Of a stretch of DNA of 64,000 nt, positions 53,707 through 61,750 are shown piece after piece (position 1 is the stretch's first letter; the number at the start of each line of letters is the position of its first letter). The notes under the pieces were generated by a model, which saw only the letters and a list, made by a program, of their open reading frames with translations, had not been told where the DNA came from and made no database searches. Made by a program: the position numbers and the translations under genes. The DNA is taken from positions 62,001-126,000 of the forward strand of contig NZ_FOXW01000001.1 of the NCBI RefSeq assembly GCF_900115825.1, given 5' to 3'. The DNA is from Desemzia incerta (GTDB lineage: Bacteria; Bacillota; Bacilli; Lactobacillales; Carnobacteriaceae).

Positions 53707-54537
53707 TTATTCTTTTTGGAATAGTGTCGGCGACTTGCCGTAATATTTTTTGAATAATTTGCTGAAATAATAGGCGTCTTGGTAACCTACTAATTGAGAC
53801 ACTTGACGGATGCTGATATCTAAGTTGTCCTCAATCATTTCTTTCGCTTTTAACAAACGCAATTGGATAAGGTAGTTGATAACGGTTTCACCTGTATGTT
53901 CTTTAAAAGCTCTAGACAGCGAAGTTGGGCTTGTGTAAAAATGATCGGCGATTTGATTTAATGTCAGATCTTCCATGTAGTGATTCTCTAAGTACTGAAC
54001 AACTTCTTCTATCAAGGTTAGTTTTTCTTTTTCATCCGCGGTCAATAATAAAGAACTTTCATTGACAGGCAAGATGGAAGCGTCTCTAAGCAAGAGAACA
54101 AAAAGTTTCAAAATCAACCCTTTTAATAATAGCTCGGAACCTGTTCTGAACTGTTCGCGTTCCTTGAGGATCTCATCGCAGCTGTCAAAAAAGTTCTGTC
54201 GGTTTTTTGACAAGCGGATGATAGGTTCTTTTATAGGGAAATAATCCCTTGGAAATAGATCGATCGTAAAATTACGGATTCCTATATGAATTTGCCTATT
54301 TTTCATATCAGAAGGCATATACTCATAATGACTGACTCCAGGGTTTAATAAAAGCACAGTCGGTTCTGTTAGGTGAGTCGTTTTTCCTTCTATATTATAG
54401 AAAACTTCTCCGCTGACAAGGATACTCATTTCTACGAAATCATGATGGTGGTTTTTTCCATCAAATGGTCCTTTGGAATCTGCATCAAAAATGTAAAGAA
54501 TTTCTGGATTAAACGTTTTAGCATCGATTTTAAGCAT
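53707..54537 (-). CDS. AraC-family transcriptional regulator with cupin sensor
   Basis: DNA-binding regulator of 276 residues. I choose the ATG at 54537 (GGGGGTGAAGGG directly upstream); the longer frame to 54678 adds an unlikely hydrophobic stretch. The N-terminal cupin-like domain has KNHHHDFVEMSILVSGEVFYNIEG and LLLNPGVSHYEYMP. The C-terminal two helix-turn-helix motifs (about 170-276) include LTLNQIADHFYTSPTSLSRAFKEHTGETVINYL and SIRQVSQLVGYQDAYYFSKLFKKYYGKSP. It may sense a sugar or small ligand. Its target could be abgT next door or the divergent ABC exporter; neither is shown. Confidence 0.9.
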   Translation of the reverse strand: MLKIDAKTFNPEILYIFDADSKGPFDGKNHHHDFVEMSILVSGEVFYNIEGKTTHLTEPTVLLLNPGVSHYEYMPSDMKNRQIHIGIRNFTIDLFPRDYFPIKEPIIRLSKNRQNFFDSCDEILKEREQFRTGSELLLKGLILKLFVLLLRDASILPVNESSLLLTADEKEKLTLIEEVVQYLENHYMEDLTLNQIADHFYTSPTSLSRAFKEHTGETVINYLIQLRLLKAKEMIEDNLDISIRQVSQLVGYQDAYYFSKLFKKYYGKSPTLFQKE

Positions 54538-54740
54538 CCCTTCACCCCCATACATTCTATTGACATAAAATGTAAACTCACGTGTATTATATGCTTTTTT
54601 CAAACAAATAACTATCACAATAAGAAAACTTTTGGATACAGTTAGTTCAATTATAAAGTATTTAAAAATTGAACTCAAAAAGGATGATCAAAAGTTTCCT
54701 TGAAGAATTGAGAAACGATCTTCACATGTTGAATTTCAGT

Positions 54741-54847
54741 TGCGTGCCTCAGCTCCTCGGATAAAATCATTGCCTGTTTTGAGAATAAAGAGGATTCTCT
54801 AAACAGGCAATAGATTTTTCTGTCGGAGCTAAACGAGGCACTCCGCA
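54741..54847. repeat. Palindromic element A, 107 bp
   Basis: A long hairpin: outer TGCG-TGCCTC / GAGGCA-CTCCGCA, then AGCTCC / GGAGCT, AAATC / GATTT, ATTGCCTGTTT / AAACAGGCAAT and GAGAAT / ATTCTC with a 7-base loop. It starts with TGCG and ends with CTCCGCA(TG), like element B. Confidence 0.75.
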
Positions 54848-54861
54848 TGTTTATTATCAGC

Positions 54862-54967
54862 TGCGAGGCCTAGCAACTGTGCAAAAAAGATAAATTTTGG
54901 TTGGGATAGAAAGCATCCCAATCAAAATTTCCTATTTTTGCTTCGTTGCTGTCAAGTCCTCTCCGCA
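54862..54967. repeat. Palindromic element B, 106 bp
   Basis: A long hairpin 14 bp after element A: TGCGAGG / CCTCTCCGCA, GCAAC / GTTGC, GCAAAAA / TTTTTGC, AAATTTTG / CAAAATTT and TTGGGAT / ATCCCAA with a 7-base loop. Length and terminal bases match element A while inner arms differ. No gene is seen in the 54538-55068 gap besides these elements. Confidence 0.75.
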
Positions 54968-55068
54968 TGAAGTAATTTTATCCATTGTTTTTGTTGGTTA
55001 TGTCCATTTTATGTGGGGTGGTTTTGGCTTAAGATTTGGGTAAGAGATTTATTGGGGGGAGTGAGAGT

Positions 55069-56829
55069 ATGTCTAGTTTTCGTTGGATATGGGGTTACAT
55101 TAAGCCGTACAAGGTGTATTGGTTTTGGGCGAGTTTGTGGACGGTTATTGTGGCGTTGTTAAATGTGGTAACGCCGTATATTGGTGGAATGATCGTTGAT
55201 GAGGTCATCAATAAGGAAAGAGGGTCTTTATTGGTGCCGTTGTTAGTGATTATGATTGTTGCTACGGTGTTGCGGACGGTATTGCGGTATGTGTACCAAA
55301 TGATGTTTGAAACGACAGGCCAGAATGTATTGTTTAAGATCAGAGAAGACCTGTACACAAAGCTGCAAGAAATGGACTTTGTTTTTTTCAATACGACTCG
55401 TGTTGGAGATATCATGGCGCGTATGACAGGGGATACGGATGCGATCCGTCATGCGGTTTCGTGGGTTTATTTTAACATTTTGGACAGTGCGATATTGTTT
55501 ATTTCAGCCATCATTTTTTTAGGCGCCATTCAGTGGCGATTGATGCTCTCTATGTTGATCATCACGCCATTCATTGGAATATTGACTGTCATGTTGTCTT
55601 CTCGCGCAAATGCTGCTTACTATGAGATTCGAGAAAGTTTTTCGAGATTGAACTCTATGGTAGAAGAAAATATTGGAGGAAACAAAGTCGTTAAGGCTTT
55701 CGCCAATGAGGATTACGAGACAAAAAAATTCAATAAACGAAATGAAGATTACAGAGAACGCAATTTGTTTTCTGCCGAAATCTCAAGAACCTATTTGCCG
55801 GTTTTAGAAACTTTGGCCGGGCTACTGTCTGTCATAACTATCGGATTAGGCGGGTTCTTTGTTATTAGAGGAATCATGACAGTCGGAGAATTGGTTGCTT
55901 TTAGCGGGCTGACTTGGATGCTGAACGTACCGATGCGGAGTATAGGGATGTTTATGAATGACTCCCAACGGTTTATCACAGCAACGTATAAAATCAGACA
56001 AATGTTGTCTGCTAAACCTCTGATTCCAGTGGAACAGCAAAGAAGAGAGCAACGGATTCGAGGAGAAGTGGAATTTCAGCATGTTTCTTTTGCCTTTGCT
56101 GATGACCCAGAGAACAAAGTATTGGAAGACATTTCATTGAAAGCTAGTCCTGGGCAAACTATAGGGATTTTAGGAGAAACCGGTTCAGGTAAATCAACGT
56201 TAGTAAACTTGATTTCCAGATTTTTTGATCCTACTGAAGGCAGAGTGCTGATTGATGGAGAGGATATAAAAAATTGGAACGTACGCGAATTGCGACAAAA
56301 TATTTCTATCGTCATGCAAGATGTGTTTCTGTTCTCAGATACGATTCAAGAGAACATTTCTTATGGTACTCCAGAAGCTCCAATTGAAACTATTCGAGAA
56401 ATGGCCAAAGTGGCTGATGCCAGTCCTTTTATTGAAAAAATGCCGGAAAAATACGGCACGTATTTGGGTGAACGAGGCAGCGGACTTTCTGGGGGACAAA
56501 AACAGCGGCTATCATTAGCTCGCGGATTGATGAAAAATCCAGCAATTTTAATTTTAGACGACACGACTTCTGCAGTAGATATGGAAACAGAAGTGAAAAT
56601 TCAAGATGCTATGAGAAGAGTCAGCCAAGAAAAAACAACTTTCATTATTGCGAACCGAATTTCTTCTGTAAAAGCTGCGGATGAAATCGTGATCTTATCC
56701 AAAGGTAGAATCGTTGAACGCGGACGTCATAGCGAGCTGCTTCAAAAACGCGGCGCGTATTACGACATTTATAGAGAACAACTTGGCCAATCTGAAGTAG
56801 AGGAGGCGTTTGATGATGGCACAGAATAG
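55069..56829 (+). CDS. ABC exporter half-transporter, degenerate-site subunit
   Basis: Membrane half-transporter of 586 residues (ATG 55069, GGGGGAGTGAGAG upstream). Six membrane segments lie within about 1-310. The nucleotide-binding domain has Walker A GETGSGKST (about 369), signature LSGGQKQR (about 474) and Walker B ILILDDTTSAVD. The catalytic Glu is replaced by Asp, and the H-loop His by Asn (IIANRISS, about 525). This fits the inactive site of heterodimeric exporters such as BmrCD, LmrCD or YheIH. The 3' end overlaps its partner gene by 17 bases. Confidence 0.92.
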   Translation: MSSFRWIWGYIKPYKVYWFWASLWTVIVALLNVVTPYIGGMIVDEVINKERGSLLVPLLVIMIVATVLRTVLRYVYQMMFETTGQNVLFKIREDLYTKLQEMDFVFFNTTRVGDIMARMTGDTDAIRHAVSWVYFNILDSAILFISAIIFLGAIQWRLMLSMLIITPFIGILTVMLSSRANAAYYEIRESFSRLNSMVEENIGGNKVVKAFANEDYETKKFNKRNEDYRERNLFSAEISRTYLPVLETLAGLLSVITIGLGGFFVIRGIMTVGELVAFSGLTWMLNVPMRSIGMFMNDSQRFITATYKIRQMLSAKPLIPVEQQRREQRIRGEVEFQHVSFAFADDPENKVLEDISLKASPGQTIGILGETGSGKSTLVNLISRFFDPTEGRVLIDGEDIKNWNVRELRQNISIVMQDVFLFSDTIQENISYGTPEAPIETIREMAKVADASPFIEKMPEKYGTYLGERGSGLSGGQKQRLSLARGLMKNPAILILDDTTSAVDMETEVKIQDAMRRVSQEKTTFIIANRISSVKAADEIVILSKGRIVERGRHSELLQKRGAYYDIYREQLGQSEVEEAFDDGTE

Positions 56830-58597
56830 GTTGGAGGAAGAACAACAACTAGGAACCAAATTCAACACCGAAAACTACACAAGAATTGCTAAGTATTTAC
56901 TGCCATATAAAAGTTCCATTGCTAAAATATTTGGAGTAATCATTTTCTCCAATATCGTGCTTGTTCTAGGACCTTTCTTAACAAGTGTTGTTATCGATGA
57001 GACTATTCCGAACCAAGATGCTACACAGCTTTTGTGGATCACGATTATTTACACGTTGGCAACCATTTTGAATGGAGCCGCTATTCGTTACCGGTTATAC
57101 AATATTCCATTACTGGGACAAAATGTCTTACGAGATATGCGGTATGACTTGTTCACTCATTTACAGCGCTTATCTTTCTCATTTTACGACAGCAGACCTC
57201 ACGGAAAAATTTTGACCAGAGTGGTCAACTATATCAATACGTTGAGCGATTTGCTATCAAATGGGGTCATCAATGTGTTGTCAGATATATTAAGTATTTT
57301 AGTGACATTAGTATTTATGTTTTCTTTAGACGTCACGCTTACTTTATATAGTTTCATTCTGCTGCCGATTTTATTTGTGATCACATTGGTAATAAAGAAC
57401 AAACAACGGATCGCATATGATGAATTAAGTGCAGAACAAGCCAACTTAAATGCCTACATTCATGAAAGTATCGCAGGGATTAAAACAACTCAATCCTACA
57501 CGCGCGAAGGAATGAACTACGAGATTTTTTCTCAGTTCAGCGACAATCAGCGAAAAGCATGGATGAGAGCTGTTCGGGTTCAATTCTTACTGGGACCAAT
57601 CGTTCAAAACATCGCCACCATAACGATCGCGTTTATTTACTTCGCCGGAATCAGCGGGTTAGGCGTAAACGTTTCGACTGGTATTTTGATTGCTTTTGTC
57701 GGATACGTCAATAACTTTTGGAACCCAATCATTAATTTAGGAAACTTTTACAACTCATTGGTATCTGGATCCGTTTATTTAGAACGAATATTCGAATTGA
57801 TGGACATTGAACCTAGTGTGAAGGATTCAGAGGATGCTTTTGAAATGCCGCCGGTAAAAGGAGACGTAGAGTTTAGAGATGTGACTTTTGGATACAAAGA
57901 AGGGCAAACGATTTTTGAAGAATTGAATTTCCATGTAAAACCAGGAGAAACGATTGCTTTAGTGGGTCCAACAGGAGCTGGTAAATCAACGATTACCAAC
58001 TTGATCAGCCGATTTTACGATGTACAAAAGGGATCGATTTTGATTGATGGGATCGATATTCGCGATGTTACATTAGACTCTTTGCGCAACCAAGTAGGTG
58101 TCATGCTGCAAGATACATTCATCTTTTCAGGTACGATTCTAGAAAATATCCGGTACGGAAAATTAGACGCCACACATGAAGAAATCGTTGAAGCCGCAAA
58201 AATCGTTCGAGCAGATGAATTTATCAGCGGAATGAAGCATGGGTATCGTACGATCGTTCAAGAAAGAGGAAGTACCTTATCAGCCGGGCAAAGGCAGTTG
58301 ATTTCATTTGCCAGAACGCTATTGGCTGATCCTAAGGTATTGATTCTTGACGAAGCAACTTCAAGTATCGACACTCAAACAGAAGTCCTTTTACAAGAAG
58401 GTCTGGATCGATTATTGGAAGGTCGAACAGCTTTTATCGTCGCCCATCGCTTATCAACGATTCGAAATAGTGACCGTATATTCTATATCGGAGACAAGAA
58501 AATTCTGGAATCCGGCAGTCACGAAGAATTGATGCAGCAAAAAGGCTTATATTACCAACTGTACCGAACACAGTCTGAGTTATTGAAGAAAGTATAA
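56813..58597 (+). CDS. ABC exporter half-transporter, catalytic-site subunit
   Basis: Partner half-transporter of 594 residues (GGAGG 6 bases before ATG 56813). Six membrane segments within about 25-330. Walker A GPTGAGKST (about 385), signature LSAGQRQ (about 488, Gly to Ala at position 3), Walker B VLILDEATSSID with intact Glu and H-loop IVAHRLST with intact His. The altered signature pairs with the intact site of the other subunit in the usual asymmetric way. Likely a multidrug or lipid exporter; substrate unknown. Confidence 0.93.
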   Translation: MMAQNRLEEEQQLGTKFNTENYTRIAKYLLPYKSSIAKIFGVIIFSNIVLVLGPFLTSVVIDETIPNQDATQLLWITIIYTLATILNGAAIRYRLYNIPLLGQNVLRDMRYDLFTHLQRLSFSFYDSRPHGKILTRVVNYINTLSDLLSNGVINVLSDILSILVTLVFMFSLDVTLTLYSFILLPILFVITLVIKNKQRIAYDELSAEQANLNAYIHESIAGIKTTQSYTREGMNYEIFSQFSDNQRKAWMRAVRVQFLLGPIVQNIATITIAFIYFAGISGLGVNVSTGILIAFVGYVNNFWNPIINLGNFYNSLVSGSVYLERIFELMDIEPSVKDSEDAFEMPPVKGDVEFRDVTFGYKEGQTIFEELNFHVKPGETIALVGPTGAGKSTITNLISRFYDVQKGSILIDGIDIRDVTLDSLRNQVGVMLQDTFIFSGTILENIRYGKLDATHEEIVEAAKIVRADEFISGMKHGYRTIVQERGSTLSAGQRQLISFARTLLADPKVLILDEATSSIDTQTEVLLQEGLDRLLEGRTAFIVAHRLSTIRNSDRIFYIGDKKILESGSHEELMQQKGLYYQLYRTQSELLKKV

Positions 58598-58610
58598 AAA
58601 GCTGCAGCAC

Positions 58611-58668
58611 AAAAAAGCAACTCTATAGTGAGACTCAAAATGAGCCGAACTATAGAGTTGCTTTTTTT
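58611..58668. terminator. Bidirectional terminator after the ABC exporter operon
   Basis: Perfect 19-bp arms (58611-58629 and 58649-58667) with A and T runs at the outer ends. It also ends the minus-strand small-gene pair. Confidence 0.92.
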
Positions 58669-58684
58669 AAGTGGCGATTACACA

Positions 58685-58783
58685 TTATTTTTTTCCTTGT
58701 TCAATCCAATAATCGGCGATTGTACCCATTTTAGACAAGCTACAAACAACGATCCCCAAACCAAGTAAAGCCAGCAGTAACAT
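58685..58783 (-). CDS. Very small membrane peptide (32 aa)
   Basis: An open frame of 32 residues with start ATG at 58783: MLLLALLGLGIVVCSLSKMG followed by TIADYWIEQGKK. A good ribosome site, AGGACGGGAG, lies 4-5 bases upstream. Residues 1-16 can span the membrane and the tail is polar. It lies 55 bp after the stop of the 64-residue membrane gene and before a terminator, so the two may form one transcript. I do not know a family; similar one-helix peptides are common and often missed. Confidence 0.6.
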   Translation of the reverse strand: MLLLALLGLGIVVCSLSKMGTIADYWIEQGKK

Positions 58784-58838
58784 CAATCTCCCGTCCTTTC
58801 TATGATTTAACGTTGTTCTAAATATTTCTACTCACTCA

Positions 58839-59033
58839 TCACTTTCTGCGTCTAGCACTATAAGAGAGAAGACCTCTTGTGATCAATGCCGTCCCGATGA
58901 TAAATAAAAACCAAAACAGTAAAAAACGGTTCAAAGAAAGGTGATCCGGCACAAAGTAATTTTTAAAGAAAAGAGTCATAATTGCTGCATCCACTATAAG
59001 ATAATAAATCAATCGTTGTTTTTTCAAACTCAT
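58839..59033 (-). CDS. Hypothetical small membrane protein (64 aa)
   Basis: Membrane protein of 64 residues with two hydrophobic segments (about 8-25 and 34-54) and basic ends (MSLKKQR and SYSARRRK). AGGTGG lies 6 bases before the ATG, and a good promoter is upstream at 59100. I recognise no family. Confidence 0.72.
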   Translation of the reverse strand: MSLKKQRLIYYLIVDAAIMTLFFKNYFVPDHLSLNRFLLFWFLFIIGTALITRGLLSYSARRRK

Positions 59034-59099
59034 CTAAAAACCACCTAAAAGTTAGTTGTACGATCTTTTATAGTTATCCAAACGTAAGTTTTCATCTAA

Positions 59100-59127
59100 A
59101 GTATACCATTCCACAAGTGGCTTGCAA
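59100..59127 (-). promoter_or_regulatory. Sigma-A promoter for the small membrane genes
   Basis: On the minus strand TTGCAA (59122-59127), a 16-bp spacer ending in TGG and TATACT (59100-59105) form an extended promoter. Confidence 0.65.
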
Positions 59128-59250
59128 TCGTTTTTATAACAAATCCGATTTATTAAAGATGCAGTCCTTAATGCTTTGACTTTTTTCGCGCTCTGACTGA
59201 TTTTGTGGTAATCTAGTTAGTATGAATAATTTGAAAAGAGGCTATTTTGA

Positions 59251-59997
59251 ATGAGTGGAAAAATTTATCAAGCAAAACATTTAGTGAAATATTATGAGTG
59301 TGATACGACTAAAAAAATGACTTTACCTATGTTAGTAAATATTATGGTACATACTTCTGGGGAGCAGAGTCACCTTTTAGGTGTGAGTGATGAAGTGGTA
59401 AATGAAAGAGGTTTGTCATGGATCATTCTGCAATATGAAATGAAATTCAATAGAATGCCGGAATTTGCAGAAGAAATCACGATCACTACTCAAGCGATAT
59501 CATACAATAAACTGTTTTGTTACCGTGAGTTTAAAGTATATGGAGCTGACGGAAAAGAATGTGCAACAGCTATGACGACGTTTGCTTTAATCGATACTGA
59601 AAAACGGAAAATGTCTCGTATTCCGGATGATCTTGTAGAGCCTTATGAAGCACCTTTTGATAAAAAATTAGTTCGGACTCCTAAACCAGAAAAAGTGGGC
59701 GAGGATGCATCTTCAACAGAATACCGCGTGCGCTTCTTGGATATTGATCGGAATCAACATGTGAATAACTCGAAATATTTTGAATGGGCCATTGATGCGT
59801 TAGAATACGATTTCTTGATTCAATACGAGTTTGATGCAGTAAATATCAAATTTGAAAAAGAAGTTCATTACGGAAATATGATTTCCAGCGAATTCAGTAG
59901 GACAGAACTGGAAGATGGTAAAGTGTTGACAGCTCATCGAATCAGAACAGATGAAACTGTCAATTGTGAACTAAGTGTCGTGTGGAGGAAGCGATAA
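59251..59997 (+). CDS. Acyl-ACP thioesterase
   Basis: Cytosolic double hot-dog enzyme of 248 residues that releases fatty acids from acyl carrier protein. The N-terminal fold has YYECDTTKKMTLPMLVNIMVHTSGEQSHLLGV and GLSWIILQYEMKFNRMPEFAEEI. The C-terminal fold has VRFLDIDRNQHVNNSKYFEWAIDAL, with the catalytic Asp/Asn/His group (D-x-N-x-H-V-N-N). Length and blocks match bacterial FatA-like enzymes common in Lactobacillales. GAAAAGAGG precedes the ATG. Confidence 0.9.
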   Translation: MSGKIYQAKHLVKYYECDTTKKMTLPMLVNIMVHTSGEQSHLLGVSDEVVNERGLSWIILQYEMKFNRMPEFAEEITITTQAISYNKLFCYREFKVYGADGKECATAMTTFALIDTEKRKMSRIPDDLVEPYEAPFDKKLVRTPKPEKVGEDASSTEYRVRFLDIDRNQHVNNSKYFEWAIDALEYDFLIQYEFDAVNIKFEKEVHYGNMISSEFSRTELEDGKVLTAHRIRTDETVNCELSVVWRKR

Positions 59998-60020
59998 GTT
60001 AGAAAAAACATTTTTTGTCC

Positions 60021-60049
60021 TTGAGTTTTTCTGATTCGCCTAGTATACT
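60021..60049 (+). promoter_or_regulatory. Sigma-A promoter for the VOC gene
   Basis: TTGAGT at 60021-60026, a 17-bp spacer and TATACT at 60044-60049; the start codon is 49 bp downstream. Confidence 0.8.
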
Positions 60050-60098
60050 TATAAAAAGTAAGTTAATAAACGAATTGTAAATAAGAAAGGATACTGAT

Positions 60099-60956
60099 AT
60101 GTTTAAATTAAACGAGAATACAAAAATAGGTAAAGTAGTTTTAAATGTAGAAAATCTAGAAAATATGAAGAATTTTTACCACACTTATATTGGATTAGAT
60201 ATCAAAAAGGAAACCGCTGAGGAAATTTCTTTTGGGGCTCATGGAGAAGACAAAGTGATTTTAGTTCTGAAGTCTGTACCGGCTTCAGGTGCAAAAGGAC
60301 GTTATGCAGGTTTGTATCACTTAGCTCTTTTAGTACCAACTAGAAAAGATTTAGGGGAAGTGCTTTACCACTTATTATCTGCTAAGTACCCAATAACAGG
60401 CGCTAGCGACCACGGTTATAGTGAAGCTATTTACTTAGACGATCCAGAAGGCAATGGAATCGAAATTTACCGCGATAAACCAGTAAGCGAATGGGATATC
60501 CGTGACAATGGAGATATCGCTGGAGTTACAGAGCCGATGGACGCTGAAGGAGTTATTGCTGAAGCTGCAGAACCGTTCAAAGGTATGCCAGCAGGAACTT
60601 ACATGGGACATGTTCATTTATTCGTTTCGGACTTGGAAAAAACAGAAGAGTTTTATAAAAACCTATTAGGGTTTGATTTGAAATTCGACTTCGGTTCTCA
60701 AGCTAAATTCTTTGCAGCTGGTCTGTATCATCACCAAATCGGTTCAAACGTTTGGGCTGGAACAAACATTCCTGCAGCTCCTGAAGGAACTCGTGGAATG
60801 GACTTCTACACGATCGAACTGGACTCTGCAGAGGATTTTGAAGCGATCAAATCGTTGTTAGACGAAAAAGCTTATGCTTACGAGTTAAACAGTGAAGACA
60901 AGCAACTAACTTTGGATGATCCAAATGGCATCCACATCGTTATCGAAATGGCGTAA
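60099..60956 (+). CDS. Two-domain VOC protein, CatE-like dioxygenase/glyoxalase family
   Basis: Cytosolic protein of 285 residues with two vicinal-oxygen-chelate domains. Domain 1 (about 8-128): IGKVVLNVENLENMKNFYHTYIG, YHLALLVP and YLDDPEGNGIEIYRDKP. Domain 2 (about 165-285): MGHVHLFVSDLEKTEEFYKNLLGFD and DDPNGIHIVIEM. Potential metal ligands are His in HVHLF and Glu in VIEM. It resembles Bacillus CatE (catechol 2,3-dioxygenase-like), but the true reaction is unproven in most such genes. AGAAAGGA precedes the ATG. Confidence 0.87.
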   Translation: MFKLNENTKIGKVVLNVENLENMKNFYHTYIGLDIKKETAEEISFGAHGEDKVILVLKSVPASGAKGRYAGLYHLALLVPTRKDLGEVLYHLLSAKYPITGASDHGYSEAIYLDDPEGNGIEIYRDKPVSEWDIRDNGDIAGVTEPMDAEGVIAEAAEPFKGMPAGTYMGHVHLFVSDLEKTEEFYKNLLGFDLKFDFGSQAKFFAAGLYHHQIGSNVWAGTNIPAAPEGTRGMDFYTIELDSAEDFEAIKSLLDEKAYAYELNSEDKQLTLDDPNGIHIVIEMA

Positions 60957-60966
60957 TACGAAAAAT

Positions 60967-61009
60967 AAAGAGCGTTGATTGCTTATTTAGTGCAATCAAC
61001 GCTCTTTTT
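60967..61009. terminator. Bidirectional terminator between the VOC and stress-protein genes
   Basis: Perfect 16-bp arms (60967-60982 and 60992-61007) with a 9-base loop and a T-run on the plus strand; A-rich flank on the other side. Confidence 0.9.
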
Positions 61010-61011
61010 GT

Positions 61012-61569
61012 TTAGGATTCGCTTGGATCTCTAGGTGTTCCTGGAGAGAATGGAATGTTTTGTTCATTTGCTGTTTGTTTTTGATCAGAAGTTTCTCCAG
61101 GTATATTGTCTAAAACTGGCCGGTCGCTTTCTGGTGTTGGTTTACCTCTATAAGACTCTGACACTTCTCCAATATTAGAGAGAGTAGGATCACTTTTTGA
61201 TTTGATCGGGGAACGGTTCAAGGCCGCTCCTTTTTTGTTGTCTACTGCTTCTTTTTCGACCAGAATGACATATCCGCCGTTTTTAACGGTTTTGTTGTAG
61301 TGTTCAGTTGTATCTTTATCCAATTCATATGCGGCAAGAGGATTGGTTTCATCCCCGTAATCGAAGAAATCGGGATGTCCTTTAGCCACCCCTTTTTTAT
61401 CCGCTACCGGGTCCACATTTGCTACAGTTAGAGATTCTAAAGCACCTTTATTGGCACTTTTTGTTACGACGACAAGATCAGATGAAGTATAGCCTACTGT
61501 CAGTAAATGTTCTATTTCAGCAGCTGCTTCTTCTACAGACATGTATCCACCTATTACTTTTTTGACCAT
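61012..61569 (-). CDS. General stress protein, YflT/GSP17M-type domain
   Basis: Soluble protein of 185 residues. The N-terminal domain (about 1-108) follows the heat-induced stress protein YflT pattern: VIGGYMSVEEAAAEIEHLLTVGYTSSDLVVVTKS and a Gly-x-x-ILVEKE strand. The rest (about 110-185) is hydrophilic and Pro/Ser/Asp-rich, likely disordered. AAAGGAGG precedes the ATG. A sigma-A-like promoter lies upstream; no sigma-B box is seen. The biochemical role is unknown. Confidence 0.82.
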   Translation of the reverse strand: MVKKVIGGYMSVEEAAAEIEHLLTVGYTSSDLVVVTKSANKGALESLTVANVDPVADKKGVAKGHPDFFDYGDETNPLAAYELDKDTTEHYNKTVKNGGYVILVEKEAVDNKKGAALNRSPIKSKSDPTLSNIGEVSESYRGKPTPESDRPVLDNIPGETSDQKQTANEQNIPFSPGTPRDPSES

Positions 61570-61608
61570 CGAATGAATTCCTCCTTTGATTAGCTTTGTT
61601 TCAAGTTC

Positions 61609-61637
61609 ATACTAACAAATTATGTAAGCGAACCCAA
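61609..61637 (-). promoter_or_regulatory. Promoter of the stress-protein gene
   Basis: On the minus strand TTGGGT (61632-61637) and TAGTAT (61609-61614) are 17 bp apart. Confidence 0.55.
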
Positions 61638-61690
61638 ATGATTAGTTTGTGTCGGAAATGACAATTGGGGGAAGTTATTTTTAAGAATGC

Positions 61691-61720
61691 TTATACTTCT
61701 AGGTGAAATCCTGTTATACT
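61691..61720 (+). promoter_or_regulatory. Promoter of the DEAD-box helicase gene
   Basis: TTATAC at 61691-61696, an 18-bp spacer ending TGT and TATACT at 61715-61720. It leaves only about 25 nt before the start codon at 61751. Confidence 0.6.
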
Positions 61721-61750
61721 GGAAAAAAATGGACGACGAAAGAGGCTATT

